NCBI RefSeq assembly: GCF_003075095.1
Contig: NZ_QCZF01000015.1
Span: 1 to 64,000, forward strand
Reading direction: 5' to 3'
Length of the DNA: 64,000 nucleotides
Source: Blastococcus litoris
Lineage (GTDB): Bacteria > Actinomycetota > Actinomycetes > Mycobacteriales > Geodermatophilaceae
The position numbers and the translations under genes are program-made. Below, in pieces: positions 43,501 to 50,742 of the stretch. Numbering within the stretch: the stretch's first letter is position 1; every line of letters starts with the position of its first letter. Under the pieces are notes generated by a model. The model did not search any database. It worked only from the letters and a program-made list of their open reading frames with translations, and was not told the DNA's origin.

Positions 43501-43779
43501 GGCGACGACGTCGGGGACCTGGCACGGGTGCGGGTCAACGGCGCCGACTGCGGTGTGGCCTGGACAGCCCCCTGGCAGGTCGACGTCACCGGCGCGCTGC
43601 ACCGCGGTGCCAACACCGTCGAGGTCGACGTGGCGAACGCGTGGATGAACCGGCTGATCGCTGAGGCGTCAGCACCGACGGGGGAGATCTTCGGCCCGGT
43701 CGCCGGGGTCTACGAGGCGGACGCGCCGGTGCGGGCGTCCGGGCTGAGCGGTCCGGTGGTCCTCCGGCTGTTCCGCTGA
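40594..43779 (+). CDS. GH106-type alpha-L-rhamnosidase
   Basis: A 1061-residue glycosidase. The N-terminus P-R-A-W-W-H-W-M-D-G-N-V, then G-I-R-L-D-L-E-W-L-H-R-V-G-V-R-G-V-Q and S-A-G-W-S-A-A-G-G-P-W-V, is the GH106 signature barrel start. It is followed by a beta-sandwich-like insertion (about 180-340), the rest of the barrel with Y-Y-A-E-A-L-E-D, and a C-terminal galactose-binding-like module (about 890-1055: V-R-V-N-G-A-D-C-G-V-A-W). There is no signal peptide, so it acts in the cytoplasm on imported substrate. It starts 7 bp after the deglycosidase fusion. It would release L-rhamnose for the rha operon at 6.6-11.4 kb. The GTG start has GAGGGCGC upstream, a weak site. Confidence 0.85.
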   Translation: MRSGDEERERLWQGFVSPPDDARPRAWWHWMDGNVDPEGIRLDLEWLHRVGVRGVQLFDGGMGTPLVVPERVAHGSVAWTDAVRLASDTARELGLEFAVATSAGWSAAGGPWVEPADAMKKVVWSWTPVEGGRAVELPLAPLPDVTGPYQDCPRWGADPGVHRYVQEWAAVAVPAADVPDALPPTTVTASAPIEDWGPLVDGSFGAAVSLPRDPDGPSTAWIEQVFDEPVTVTAVTVGLPGPRGFGAAPPPSARLEASDDGSRYRPVADVEVVEDPTGKAVPVRTVTFPAVTARRFRLVLTGESAAAALPRLAQGVRPPPVFRRAAEFLVSEFALYPGGRVHQAEVKAGFAAAPDYHALDTATTTSAIDPEDVVDVSGFVGADGVLRWDAPPGTWRVLRFGASLTGQTNGPAAADATGLEVDKLDAAKVRRYLATYLGLFDGVGLDALLSDSIESGPQNHTDLLRERFTELRGYDPVAWLPALAGLVVGDAGRTDRFLWDHRRTIADLVASEYYGTVAAEAHARGLTYYAEALEDHRPQLGDDLAMRSHADVPMGAMWTFDAGTEEPAPTYLADLKGASSVAHVHGKAFTGAESMTAFHRPWSYTPRRLKHVADLELALGVTRFCIHTSPHQPARVPPPGIGLAPHLGQAFVRTEPWADLAGPWIDYLARCSWLLNQGVPAVDVAVFVGEEAPVTALFGEAPDATVPAGFDFDYVDLPALESRLTVSDGELVAGETRYRLLFLGGSSARMTVRALRRLAELVEAGATVAGARPVGSPSLADDAAEHARLCDALWGRDRVLDADVPSALRHLGMRPALAVDGGELLRIGRRTAVGEITFLANPAPEPVTVTLRPAAGEGPLVSWDPVTLVRRALPRLDGGHRLTVPALGSVVVLPGGAVDEPPSGSAAEVVLDGEWRLRLPGVLTTTLTAGPLPWTGLGPAAAGFAGVGTYATELHLDDDPGDAAAVLDLGDDVGDLARVRVNGADCGVAWTAPWQVDVTGALHRGANTVEVDVANAWMNRLIAEASAPTGEIFGPVAGVYEADAPVRASGLSGPVVLRLFR

Positions 43780-43786
43780 TGCATGA

Positions 43787-44923
43787 TCACCGGCCCTGGC
43801 GGAGGTCCCGCGCGACCGCGCGCCCTGCCGCGCGGGCGTCCAGACCGATCTGGAAGAGCAGCCCCTTCAGCGGATTCGAGATGCCGACGAAGCGGAGCCC
43901 GGGTGCCGAGGGAGCGGTGCGGGCGCCCCTGACCAGCGGCCGCCCGCGCTCGTCGAGGACGCCGAGGTGGCCGACGACCGGCTCGAGCCCGCAGGTGTAG
44001 CCGGTCGCCGCGATCACCACGTCGGGCCGCAACCGGGTCCCGTCGGCGAGCACCGCCTCGCCGTCCGCGAAGCACTCCAGCGCCGCGACGGGCGTCACCC
44101 GGCCGGCCTTCAGCGCCTCGATCAGGCCGACGTCGATGGTCGGGGTCACCCCGGTCGCCCGCTGCTGGGCGACCACGCCCTGCGGCGCCGCGGGCAGGCC
44201 GTAGCGCGTCAGGTCCCCGACGAACCGGCGCTGGAGCAGGCGGTTGAGCGGGTCGGCCAGCCGGGCCGGGGTGACGTCCAGCGAGACGCCCAGCAGCGTG
44301 ATCGGCACCGGGCCCAGCTGGCGGGGGATGACGTTGGGCGGGGTGCGCACCGCCAGCCGCACGCGTGCCGCTCCGCCCTCGGCCAGGTCGGCGGCGATCT
44401 CCGCGCCCGTGTTCCCGGCGCCCACCACGAGCACGTCCCTGCCCCGGTACGGCGCGGCGTTGGCGTACTCCGACGCGTGCAGCAGCGTCCCGCCGAACGT
44501 CTCCGCGCCGGCCCAGGTGGTCCGCAGCGGCGCGGAGTTGTACCCCGACGCGACCACGACCTGGGCGGCCTGCAGGTCGCCGTCGTCCGTGCGCGCGGTC
44601 CAGCCGGGCCCCTCCCGGTCGAGGCGGCGCACGGTCGTGCGGAACCGCGGCTCGATGCCGTGGTGCGCCGCGTAGTCCTCGAGGTAGCGGACAACGTCGT
44701 CCCGGGCGACCCAGCGGCCGTACGCGCGGGGGATGCGCAGGCCGGGGAGCGCCGACTGGACGCGGGGGGTGTGCAGGTGCAGCCGGTCGTAGCGGGCGCG
44801 CCAGGAGTCGCCCACCGCACCGCCGCGGTCGACGACGAGGGGCTGCACACCGCGCTTGCGGAGCACCGCTGCGACCGCCAGACCCGCGGGGCCCGCACCC
44901 ACCACCAGCACCTGCTCCGTCAT
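43787..44923 (-). CDS. flavin-containing monooxygenase-like NAD(P)/FAD oxidoreductase
   Basis: A 378-residue protein with an N-terminal FAD motif V-G-A-G-P-A-G-L-A-V, a second nucleotide-binding motif V-V-G-A-G-N-T-G-A-E-I (NADPH, near residue 168) and A-T-G-Y (near 309). This is the layout of CzcO/YUCCA-type flavin monooxygenases. The FMO fingerprint is loose, so an N- or S-oxygenating, Baeyer-Villiger-like or redox function is open. It is convergent with the GH106 gene (7 bp) and divergent from the MFS exporter, with an inverted repeat (44989-45005) between them. Confidence 0.85.
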   Translation of the reverse strand: MTEQVLVVGAGPAGLAVAAVLRKRGVQPLVVDRGGAVGDSWRARYDRLHLHTPRVQSALPGLRIPRAYGRWVARDDVVRYLEDYAAHHGIEPRFRTTVRRLDREGPGWTARTDDGDLQAAQVVVASGYNSAPLRTTWAGAETFGGTLLHASEYANAAPYRGRDVLVVGAGNTGAEIAADLAEGGAARVRLAVRTPPNVIPRQLGPVPITLLGVSLDVTPARLADPLNRLLQRRFVGDLTRYGLPAAPQGVVAQQRATGVTPTIDVGLIEALKAGRVTPVAALECFADGEAVLADGTRLRPDVVIAATGYTCGLEPVVGHLGVLDERGRPLVRGARTAPSAPGLRFVGISNPLKGLLFQIGLDARAAGRAVARDLRQGR

Positions 44924-44988
44924 GGCCGGTCACTCTGCCGGTGCGGGACGGCGGCGCGCCAGCCTCCGACAGTTCCCGGTCCGTGATC

Positions 44989-45005
44989 GGTTGCACGCGA
45001 CAACC
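44989..45005. promoter_or_regulatory. inverted repeat in the divergent monooxygenase/MFS promoter region
   Basis: GGTTG, 7-bp spacer, CAACC: a perfect 5+5 inverted repeat centred in the 125-bp gap between the two divergent starts. Position and symmetry fit an operator for an unlinked regulator. No regulator gene lies beside it. Confidence 0.35.
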
Positions 45006-45048
45006 TCGGGTAGCACCGACCCGGCACGTGGTCGGTGAAGGGGTCTCG

Positions 45049-46515
45049 GTGGCAGGAACGCAGCAGCAGACGGACGCGCACGCCCGCGAGGGGGGTGACG
45101 AGCAGCCGGACCCACGGCGCTGGAGGGCGCTGGCGGTGTGCCTCGTCGGCGGCTTCATGGTGCTGCTCGACGTCTCGATCGTGAACGTCGCGCTGCCCTC
45201 GATCCGCGAGGGCCTGCAGGCCTCGGAGAGCGAGCTGCAGTGGGTGGTCTCGGGCTACGCGCTCACCTTCGGGCTGCTGCTCGTCCCGGCCGGCCGGGTC
45301 GGTGACGTCAGGGGCCGGCGGACGATGTTCGTCACGGCGTTGGGCCTGTTCTCCCTGGCCTCGTTGGCGTGCGGGTTGGCGCCGACCAGCCTGACGCTGG
45401 TCGTCGCCCGGCTCGTGCAGGGCCTGGCCGGCGGCCTGCTCACGCCGCAGATCAGCGCGCTGATCCAGCAGCTGTTCCGCGGCCGCGAGCGGGGGACGGC
45501 GTTCGGCCTGTTCGGCACGGTCATCGGGGTGTCGACGGCTGTCGGGCCGCTCCTCGGCGGCGCGCTGATCGCCTTCTTCGGTCCGGACGACGGCTGGCGG
45601 TGGGTCTTCTTCATCAACCTGCCGATCGGTCTGGCCGCCATCCCGCTCGCGTGGAAGCTGCTGCCGAAGCCCGACCCGTCGCGCCGGCGGCACGACTACG
45701 ACCCGCTCGGCGTCGTCCTGCTGGGCGCGGGGATCGTCGCGCTGCTGCTCCCGCTGGTGCAGGAGCGGCAGTGGGAGGGCCCCGCGAAGTGGCTGCTCGT
45801 CCCGGTGGCCGTCCTGCTGCTCGGGGCGTTCGTCGCGTGGGAGTTCCGCTACACCCGCCGGGGCAAGGAGCCGCTGGTCGACCTGGCGCTGTTCCGGCTC
45901 CGGTCGTGGTCGTTCGGCGCCTCGATGATCACGCTGTTCTTCGCCGGCTTCACCCCGCTGTTCTTCGTCTTCACGCTGTACCTGCAGACCGGTCTCGGCT
46001 ACAGCGCGCTGGAGGCCGGGCTGGCCATCACGCCGTTCGCGGTCGGGTCGGCGGCGGCTGCGGCCGCCGGCGGCCGGGTGGTGCACCGGTTCGGCCGCTC
46101 ACTGGTGGCCGTCGGGCTGCTGCTCGCCGCGCTCGGCTTCCTGGGGACGCTGCTGGCCGTGCACCTGGTCCCGGACAGCGGGACGGGGTGGGCCACCCTC
46201 GCCCCGCTGCTGGTGGGCGGTCTCGGGGCGGGGCTGGTCATCTCCCCGAACCAGGCGCTCACCCTCTCGGAGGTCCCGGTCGAACGGGCCGGGACGGCGG
46301 GTGGCCTGCTGCAGGTCGGCCAGCGGATCGGCGCGGCCGTCGGGATCGCGGCCGTGGGCTCGGTCTTCTTCGCCCAGGTCGCCGCCTCCCAGGGCGACTT
46401 CGCCAGTGCCTTCACCCACGGCATCCTCGTGGCGACCGGCTTCCTCGTCGCCGCGCTGGTGCTGGCGGTGGTGGACGTCCTGGTGGACCGGCGGATCCAG
46501 GCCCGGGCCGCCTGA
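45049..46515 (+). CDS. MFS transporter, DHA2 (14-helix) drug:H+ antiporter family
   Basis: A 488-residue efflux-type membrane protein with 14 predicted helices. The N-terminus A-V-C-L-V-G-G-F-M-V-L-L-D-V-S-I-V-N-V-A-L-P-S-I is the DHA2 (EmrB/QacA) signature, and motif A reads G-R-V-G-D-V-R-G-R-R. It is followed by G-P-L-L-G-G-A-L and W-R-W-V-F-F-I-N-L-P. I chose GTG 45049, which has GAAGGGG upstream; a GTG at 45028 is possible. Export of a drug or aromatic compound is likely, but the substrate is unknown. Confidence 0.92.
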   Translation: MAGTQQQTDAHAREGGDEQPDPRRWRALAVCLVGGFMVLLDVSIVNVALPSIREGLQASESELQWVVSGYALTFGLLLVPAGRVGDVRGRRTMFVTALGLFSLASLACGLAPTSLTLVVARLVQGLAGGLLTPQISALIQQLFRGRERGTAFGLFGTVIGVSTAVGPLLGGALIAFFGPDDGWRWVFFINLPIGLAAIPLAWKLLPKPDPSRRRHDYDPLGVVLLGAGIVALLLPLVQERQWEGPAKWLLVPVAVLLLGAFVAWEFRYTRRGKEPLVDLALFRLRSWSFGASMITLFFAGFTPLFFVFTLYLQTGLGYSALEAGLAITPFAVGSAAAAAAGGRVVHRFGRSLVAVGLLLAALGFLGTLLAVHLVPDSGTGWATLAPLLVGGLGAGLVISPNQALTLSEVPVERAGTAGGLLQVGQRIGAAVGIAAVGSVFFAQVAASQGDFASAFTHGILVATGFLVAALVLAVVDVLVDRRIQARAA

Positions 46516-46535
46516 TCGCCCGGAACCGTCAGTGG

Positions 46536-46551
46536 TCGAACGTATGTTCCA
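46536..46551. promoter_or_regulatory. SOS box (LexA site)
   Basis: TCGAACGTATGTTCCA matches the actinobacterial/mycobacterial LexA consensus TCGAAC-N4-GTTCGA at all fixed bases except one G (C here). It ends 4 bp before the ATG of the DUF222/HNH gene. In Mycobacterium tuberculosis several 13E12-family genes of this type are part of the SOS regulon. Confidence 0.75.
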
Positions 46552-46554
46552 TCC

Positions 46555-48024
46555 ATGCAACGGGCGTCCGGTACCTCCAGCTTCGAGGGCCTTCTCCTCG
46601 ACTGGGTGCTGACCCGGCCGGAGCCCGACCCCCGACCACCCGTGTGGTCGCTGGACGACGAGGGCGTCGCCGTGGAACTCGCGCGCCTCGAGCGCAACCG
46701 AGCCAAGGAGACCGCCCGGGAGGCCGAACTGATCCTGCGGCTCGCGGAGTTGCGCCCCGACACCGACGACCCGGCGCGGGGCGCCCGGGGTGCGCGCAGC
46801 GGCGCCTGGCGGCGGAGCGGTCCCGAGTTCCCCGGGGTGAGCGAGTTCTTCCCCGACGAGGTCGCGCACGCCCTCAACCTCGGCCGTGGCACGGCCGCGT
46901 TCCGCGCGCGGCGCGCCTGGACCTGGCGGGAGAGCGTGCCGGCGACCTTCGCCGCGCTCCGTCGAGGGGAGATCGACGAGCGTCGGGCCGGAGTCCTCGC
47001 CGACGCGCTGCAGCACACGGCACCCGAGACGGCCAGGGCGGTCGAGGCCGCGCTGCTGCCGGAGGCGAGCGCCCTGTCGCTGACCCGTCTCGGAGCGCGG
47101 GCCCTGGAACTGCTGGCGGAGCTGGACGCCGAGGCGATCGACGTGCGCCACGAGGAGGCGCAGCGGGCCGCCGACGTGCGCTGCCACGACGCGGGCGACG
47201 GCATGGCGACGCTGGCCACGGACATGAGCGCCGACGAGGCGGCGGCCTGCTACGCCATGATCGACCAGCTCGCCACGATGGCGAAGGCCGAGGGCGATCC
47301 GCGCCCCATCGGCGAGATCCGCTCGGCGATCCACTCGATGCTCGTCCTGCGACCGGCTGACCACGATCTTCCCGGCGTCACCGTGAACCTGGCGGTCACC
47401 GCTTCGCTCGAAGGGCTGGAGGGTGCGTCGGCGCACGGCGGCGACGTCAACGGGCTCCCGATCACCGCCGCCCACCTGCGCGAACTGCTCCGCCGGCTCG
47501 GCGCGCTCGGCCTGACCACGCCGGAGGGTGGCTCGCTGATGTTCGCGATCACGGATCCGGACGGGCGCCTGCGGGCGACCCTCACCGCGGCCCAACTGGC
47601 CCGCCGGGCCGCGCAGGGCTGCGTCGAGCACCCGCTGGCGGACTGCGGCTGCGCGGTGCTCGACGCGCCGCCGGCGACCGACGGCTACGCGCCCACGGCA
47701 GCGCAGCAGCGGTTCGTGCGGACGCGTGACCGCCGCTGCCGGATGCCCAACTGCGGGCAGCGGGTCGGCTGGGCCGACCTCGACCACGTGGTCGCCCACG
47801 CCCGGGGTGGCTCGACCGGGTGCGCCAACCTCTGCTGCCTGTGCCGCTCCCATCACCGGCTGAAGACCTTCGCCCGCGGCTGGGCGTTCCACATGGACGC
47901 CGACGGGGTCCTCCACGTGACCAGCCCGTCCGGGGTCACCCGCACCACGAGGCCCCCGGGCCTGCGGCCACCCGATCCCGAGCCGCCGCCGGACGTCCCG
48001 GCCGATGACCCCCCACCGTTCTGA
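46555..48024 (+). CDS. DUF222 / HNH endonuclease domain protein (13E12-repeat family)
   Basis: A 489-residue protein with an N-terminal helical DUF222 region (about 20-330) and a C-terminal HNH nuclease domain. The HNH region shows R-D-R-R-C-R-M-P-N-C, D-L-D-H-V-V-A-H-A-R-G-G and N-L-C-C-L-C-R-S-H-H-R-L-K (near 385-445). The tail is proline-rich. Such genes are present in several to many copies in actinobacterial genomes, and their role is unresolved; mobility- or repair-associated nucleases have been proposed. The LexA-like box directly upstream suggests induction by DNA damage. The ATG lies 4 bp after that box, so the mRNA may have a very short leader or be leaderless. Confidence 0.9.
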   Translation: MQRASGTSSFEGLLLDWVLTRPEPDPRPPVWSLDDEGVAVELARLERNRAKETAREAELILRLAELRPDTDDPARGARGARSGAWRRSGPEFPGVSEFFPDEVAHALNLGRGTAAFRARRAWTWRESVPATFAALRRGEIDERRAGVLADALQHTAPETARAVEAALLPEASALSLTRLGARALELLAELDAEAIDVRHEEAQRAADVRCHDAGDGMATLATDMSADEAAACYAMIDQLATMAKAEGDPRPIGEIRSAIHSMLVLRPADHDLPGVTVNLAVTASLEGLEGASAHGGDVNGLPITAAHLRELLRRLGALGLTTPEGGSLMFAITDPDGRLRATLTAAQLARRAAQGCVEHPLADCGCAVLDAPPATDGYAPTAAQQRFVRTRDRRCRMPNCGQRVGWADLDHVVAHARGGSTGCANLCCLCRSHHRLKTFARGWAFHMDADGVLHVTSPSGVTRTTRPPGLRPPDPEPPPDVPADDPPPF

Positions 48025-48078
48025 CCGGCGGGCCGCCCCCCGATTCGAGCGCCGGTCGACCGGGTCCGTCGTGAGCGG

Positions 48079-48378
48079 TCAGCCGCGGTCGGTCGCCGCG
48101 GCTTCGTAGAAGGACATCTGCGGCTGGCCCACCACGAGCCCCGGTGCGACGCGGAGGAACTCCAGCGTGTGCGCGTGCGTCATGTGCGCGTCGAGCGCGG
48201 CCTGGTCGGCCCAGATCTCGATGCCGAGGATCCGGTCCGGGTCCTCGAGATCTGCGGCGAACGAGTACGCGACACAGCCGGGGTCGGTGCGGGTCGCGGA
48301 GGCGACTGCCCGCGCCGCCGCGACGAGCTCGTCGCGGCGCCCGGGCGCCGCGGTGGCGCTGCCGAGGACGATCAGCAC
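48079..48378 (-). CDS. antibiotic biosynthesis monooxygenase-domain protein (putative quinol monooxygenase)
   Basis: A 99-residue ferredoxin-fold protein. The segments L-V-A-A-A-R-A-V-A-S-A-T-R-T-D-P-G-C-V-A-Y, I-L-G-I-E-I-W-A-D-Q-A-A-L-D-A-H and H-A-H-T-L-E-F are the ABM (YgiN-like) signature. Members oxidise quinols or aromatic intermediates without a cofactor. It starts 1 bp after the FAD monooxygenase stop, so both belong to one transcript and probably one aromatic pathway. Confidence 0.87.
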   Translation of the reverse strand: MLIVLGSATAAPGRRDELVAAARAVASATRTDPGCVAYSFAADLEDPDRILGIEIWADQAALDAHMTHAHTLEFLRVAPGLVVGQPQMSFYEAAATDRG

Positions 48379-48379
48379 G

Positions 48380-49585
48380 TCAGTCCTCGATCAGCGCGAG
48401 CTGCTTGTTGATCTCGCGCGGGTTGGAGTCGCCCGCCACCTTCTGCAGGAACGGCGTGTGGTCGAACACGAAGTCGCGGATCGGCCGCAGCGGCGCGGGT
48501 GCGTGGTGGAAGACCTTGCCCAGCATCCAGGCCATCTGGACCTGCTTGGCGGTGTGCGGCTTGCGCGGGTCCTCGTAGGACTGCAGCGCCCGGCGCACGG
48601 CAGCGAGGTCGGTGAGGTCGACCCCGCGCAGCGCGACCCCGAGGAAGTAGCCGTCCTCGATGGACATGCCGGCCCCGTAGGCGGCGTACGGGGACGTGGG
48701 GTGGGCGGCGTCGCCGACCAGCGTGGCGCGGCCCTTCGACCACTGCTTCAGCGCCGGCCGGTCCCGCAGCACCCACCGCTGCACGTCCTGCGGCTCGGTC
48801 GCGGCGATCAGCCCGGGCAGGGGTGCCGGGAACCCCTCGGCCAGCCCGGCCGCCGACGCCTTGAGGTCGGCCGGCGCCGGGGCGTCGGGGTCGGTGGAGG
48901 TGAGCACCCACCACTGGTGGCCGTCGCGACCCTTGTGCCGGATCGACGTCCAGCTGCCCTGGATCGTGCGGCCGTGCGTCAGGACGCACTTGTTCGGCAC
49001 CGTGCCGGCGACGTCGGCGAAGGTGAAGCCACCGAAGATGTGCAGCCGGTGCTCGCGCTTGGGGGCGTCTCCCCAGAGGGTACGGCGGAGGAGGGAGTCG
49101 ATGCCGTCGGCGCCGATCAGGACGTCGTGCTCGGCGGTGCTGCCGTCGGCGAAGTGCAGGGTGACGGCGCGCTCGTCCTGCTCGATCCGGTCCACCTGGG
49201 AGTCGAAGCGGATGGTCCCGTCGGGGATGGCGGCGAGCATCCGCTCGTACAGCTCCGGCCGCAGCAGCCCGATGAAGCCACCGCCGAAGGCCGCCTTCAC
49301 GTCCTCGTCGAGCTTGACGTCGACCCGGACCCTGCCCTGCAGGTTGCGGAACTCCGAGTGCGTGGGGGCGCCGAGGTCCTCGGTGTCCACCCCGAGCGCG
49401 CGCAGCGCCTTCAGCGGCGGCGGCCACAGGTTGAGGATGTTCCCGGCCGGACGCGCCTCGCGGTAGCGCTCGTAGACGACGACGTCGTGGCCTGCCTTGA
49501 TCGCGCCCAGCGCGGCGGCCATGCCGGCCGGTCCCGCGCCGAGGACGGCGACGCGGCCGCGGGAGGAGGGTGAGGAAGGGGTCAC
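48380..49585 (-). CDS. class A FAD-dependent aromatic monooxygenase
   Basis: A 401-residue single-component flavoprotein hydroxylase. It has the FAD-binding V-L-G-A-G-P-A-G-M-A-A-A-L, the DG motif L-I-G-A-D-G-I-D-S near residue 165, and the second FAD motif L-V-G-D-A-A-H-P-T-S-P-Y near 300. NAD(P)H-dependent ring hydroxylation is the usual reaction. It is divergent from a TetR gene, and two tandem palindromic sites lie between their starts. It is followed immediately by the quinol monooxygenase gene. The substrate is unknown. Confidence 0.9.
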   Translation of the reverse strand: MTPSSPSSRGRVAVLGAGPAGMAAALGAIKAGHDVVVYERYREARPAGNILNLWPPPLKALRALGVDTEDLGAPTHSEFRNLQGRVRVDVKLDEDVKAAFGGGFIGLLRPELYERMLAAIPDGTIRFDSQVDRIEQDERAVTLHFADGSTAEHDVLIGADGIDSLLRRTLWGDAPKREHRLHIFGGFTFADVAGTVPNKCVLTHGRTIQGSWTSIRHKGRDGHQWWVLTSTDPDAPAPADLKASAAGLAEGFPAPLPGLIAATEPQDVQRWVLRDRPALKQWSKGRATLVGDAAHPTSPYAAYGAGMSIEDGYFLGVALRGVDLTDLAAVRRALQSYEDPRKPHTAKQVQMAWMLGKVFHHAPAPLRPIRDFVFDHTPFLQKVAGDSNPREINKQLALIED

Positions 49586-49610
49586 GAGGGCACCTCGAAC
49601 TCGTCGGAAG

Positions 49611-49632
49611 AACAGTAGTCGACACTACAGTT
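49611..49632. promoter_or_regulatory. candidate TetR operator 1
   Basis: A 22-bp near-perfect palindrome: half-sites AACaGTAGT and ACTACaGTT around a 4-bp CGAC centre, lying 26 bp from the FAD monooxygenase start. It pairs with the very similar site at 49640-49661, and the two together form a larger symmetric array centred at 49636. Confidence 0.65.
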
Positions 49633-49639
49633 ATGTCTG

Positions 49640-49661
49640 AACTGTAGTGCTCGTCACTGTT
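49640..49661. promoter_or_regulatory. candidate TetR operator 2
   Basis: A 22-bp imperfect palindrome with half-sites AACtGTAGT and cACTGTT, arranged as the mirror image of operator 1. The inner arms CACTACAGTT and AACTGTAGTG and the outer arms AGAACAGT and ACTGTTCT share one centre (49636). It lies 28 bp before the TetR GTG, so it fits autoregulation plus repression of the divergent monooxygenase. Confidence 0.6.
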
Positions 49662-49688
49662 CTGTCAAGCGTCCGGGAGGATGGGCAC

Positions 49689-50327
49689 GTGGATGCCGAA
49701 CTCGAGGTGCGACCGCCCAAGCAGCAGCGGAGCCGGGAGGCCTGGAACCGCGTGCTCGACGCCGGCGTGGCGCTGCTGGAGGACGGCGGCTACGACGCCT
49801 TCACGATCGCTGCTCTGTGCGAGCGGGCCGCCGTCGCGCCGACAGCCATCTACGCCCGCACCACGAGCAAGGACGCCCTCTTCCTCGCCGTCTACGAGCA
49901 CGGCATCGCCAGGCTGAGGGCCGAGCAGGCTGTCTTCGCCGACGACGCCCGGTGGGCCGGTCTGGCACCCGCGGAGCTCGTGCGCGCGGCGGTCGAGGAG
50001 ATGGTCGGCATCTCCCTGCGTCACCAGCGGTTCCTGGGGGCGATCGTGCTGCTCTCCGCCGCCCACCAGGAGGTGCAGCGGCGGGGTGACCGCTACGCGC
50101 GCGAGCTGGGCGACGGGTTCACCGCCGTGGTCCTGGGGGCGGCGGACGCGATCACGCACGTCGATGCGGAGGCCGCCGTCCGCGCGTGCTTCGGCACCGT
50201 CTTCGCGGCAGCCATGATCCGCGTCGCGTACGGCCCGGCCTTCGCCACGCCCACCCCGGTGGACGACGACGCGTTCGCCGCCCACCTGGGCGAGACGGCG
50301 GTGCGCTACCTGCTCGCACGCCCCTGA
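49689..50327 (+). CDS. TetR/AcrR-family transcriptional regulator
   Basis: A 212-residue regulator with an HTH at residues about 30-55 (I-A-A-L-C-E-R-A-A-V-A-P-T-A-I-Y-A-R) and a helical ligand-binding domain. I chose GTG 49689 because GGGAGG precedes it by 8 bases; the longer frame from 49647 begins inside the palindromic operator array. It is divergent from the FAD monooxygenase/quinol monooxygenase pair and is their likely repressor, presumably sensing an aromatic compound. It is convergent with the VOC gene of the neighbouring operon. Confidence 0.9.
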   Translation: MDAELEVRPPKQQRSREAWNRVLDAGVALLEDGGYDAFTIAALCERAAVAPTAIYARTTSKDALFLAVYEHGIARLRAEQAVFADDARWAGLAPAELVRAAVEEMVGISLRHQRFLGAIVLLSAAHQEVQRRGDRYARELGDGFTAVVLGAADAITHVDAEAAVRACFGTVFAAAMIRVAYGPAFATPTPVDDDAFAAHLGETAVRYLLARP

Positions 50328-50337
50328 CCGGCGGCTA

Positions 50338-50742
50338 TCAGTTGACGACGTGCAGCTGGTCCAACCAGAGGAGCTGCCAGACGTTGCCGTCCGGGTCGGC
50401 GAAGCTCCCCGTGTAGCGGGCGCCTTCGTCGCGGGGCGACGACGTCGTCCGCCCGCCGGCAGACGTCGCCTTCGCCAGCAGATCGTCGACCTCGTCGCGG
50501 CTCCCCACGGTCAGGCACGGCAGCGCCGTGGGGCGCGTCGGGTCACCGGCCTGCGCGCCGGCGACGTCGGCGAACCGCTCGCGGGTCTGCAGCGTCACGA
50601 CGATGGCGTCCTCGACGACGACCGACGCCGTCCGGTCGTCCGACGAGTGCTCGTTGATCCGGAAGCCGAGCGCCTCGTAGAACGCTCGGGCTCTGGGCAG
50701 GTCGTCGACCGGCAGGCTCAGGAAGAGCATCCGGCCGGTCAC
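50338..50742 (-). CDS. VOC-family (glyoxalase/bleomycin-resistance-like) protein
   Basis: A 134-residue single-module pair of beta-alpha-beta-beta-beta units. Segments L-F-L-S-L-P-V-D-D-L-P-R-A-R-A-F-Y-E-A-L-G and S-F-A-D-P-D-G-N-V-W-Q-L-L-W are typical of VOC proteins. Divalent metal ligands are not obvious: the usual N-terminal His is replaced by L-S-L and the last Glu by Q-L-L-W, so a binding role may be more likely than catalysis. The GTG at 50742 overlaps the hydrolase stop by 4 bp. It is the last gene of the seven-gene ring-cleavage operon. Confidence 0.83.
   Translation of the reverse strand: MTGRMLFLSLPVDDLPRARAFYEALGFRINEHSSDDRTASVVVEDAIVVTLQTRERFADVAGAQAGDPTRPTALPCLTVGSRDEVDDLLAKATSAGGRTTSSPRDEGARYTGSFADPDGNVWQLLWLDQLHVVN

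Noticed and set aside
46555-48024. DUF222/HNH gene as a mobile element (intron homing endonuclease or transposon)
   Set aside because: There are no terminal repeats, target duplications, reverse transcriptase or intron structure around it, and its composition matches the neighbours.
48052-48063. 12-bp palindrome CCGGTCGACCGG after the HNH gene
   Set aside because: Short GC palindromes are frequent by chance here. It has no loop for a terminator and lies between convergent gene ends, not in a promoter.
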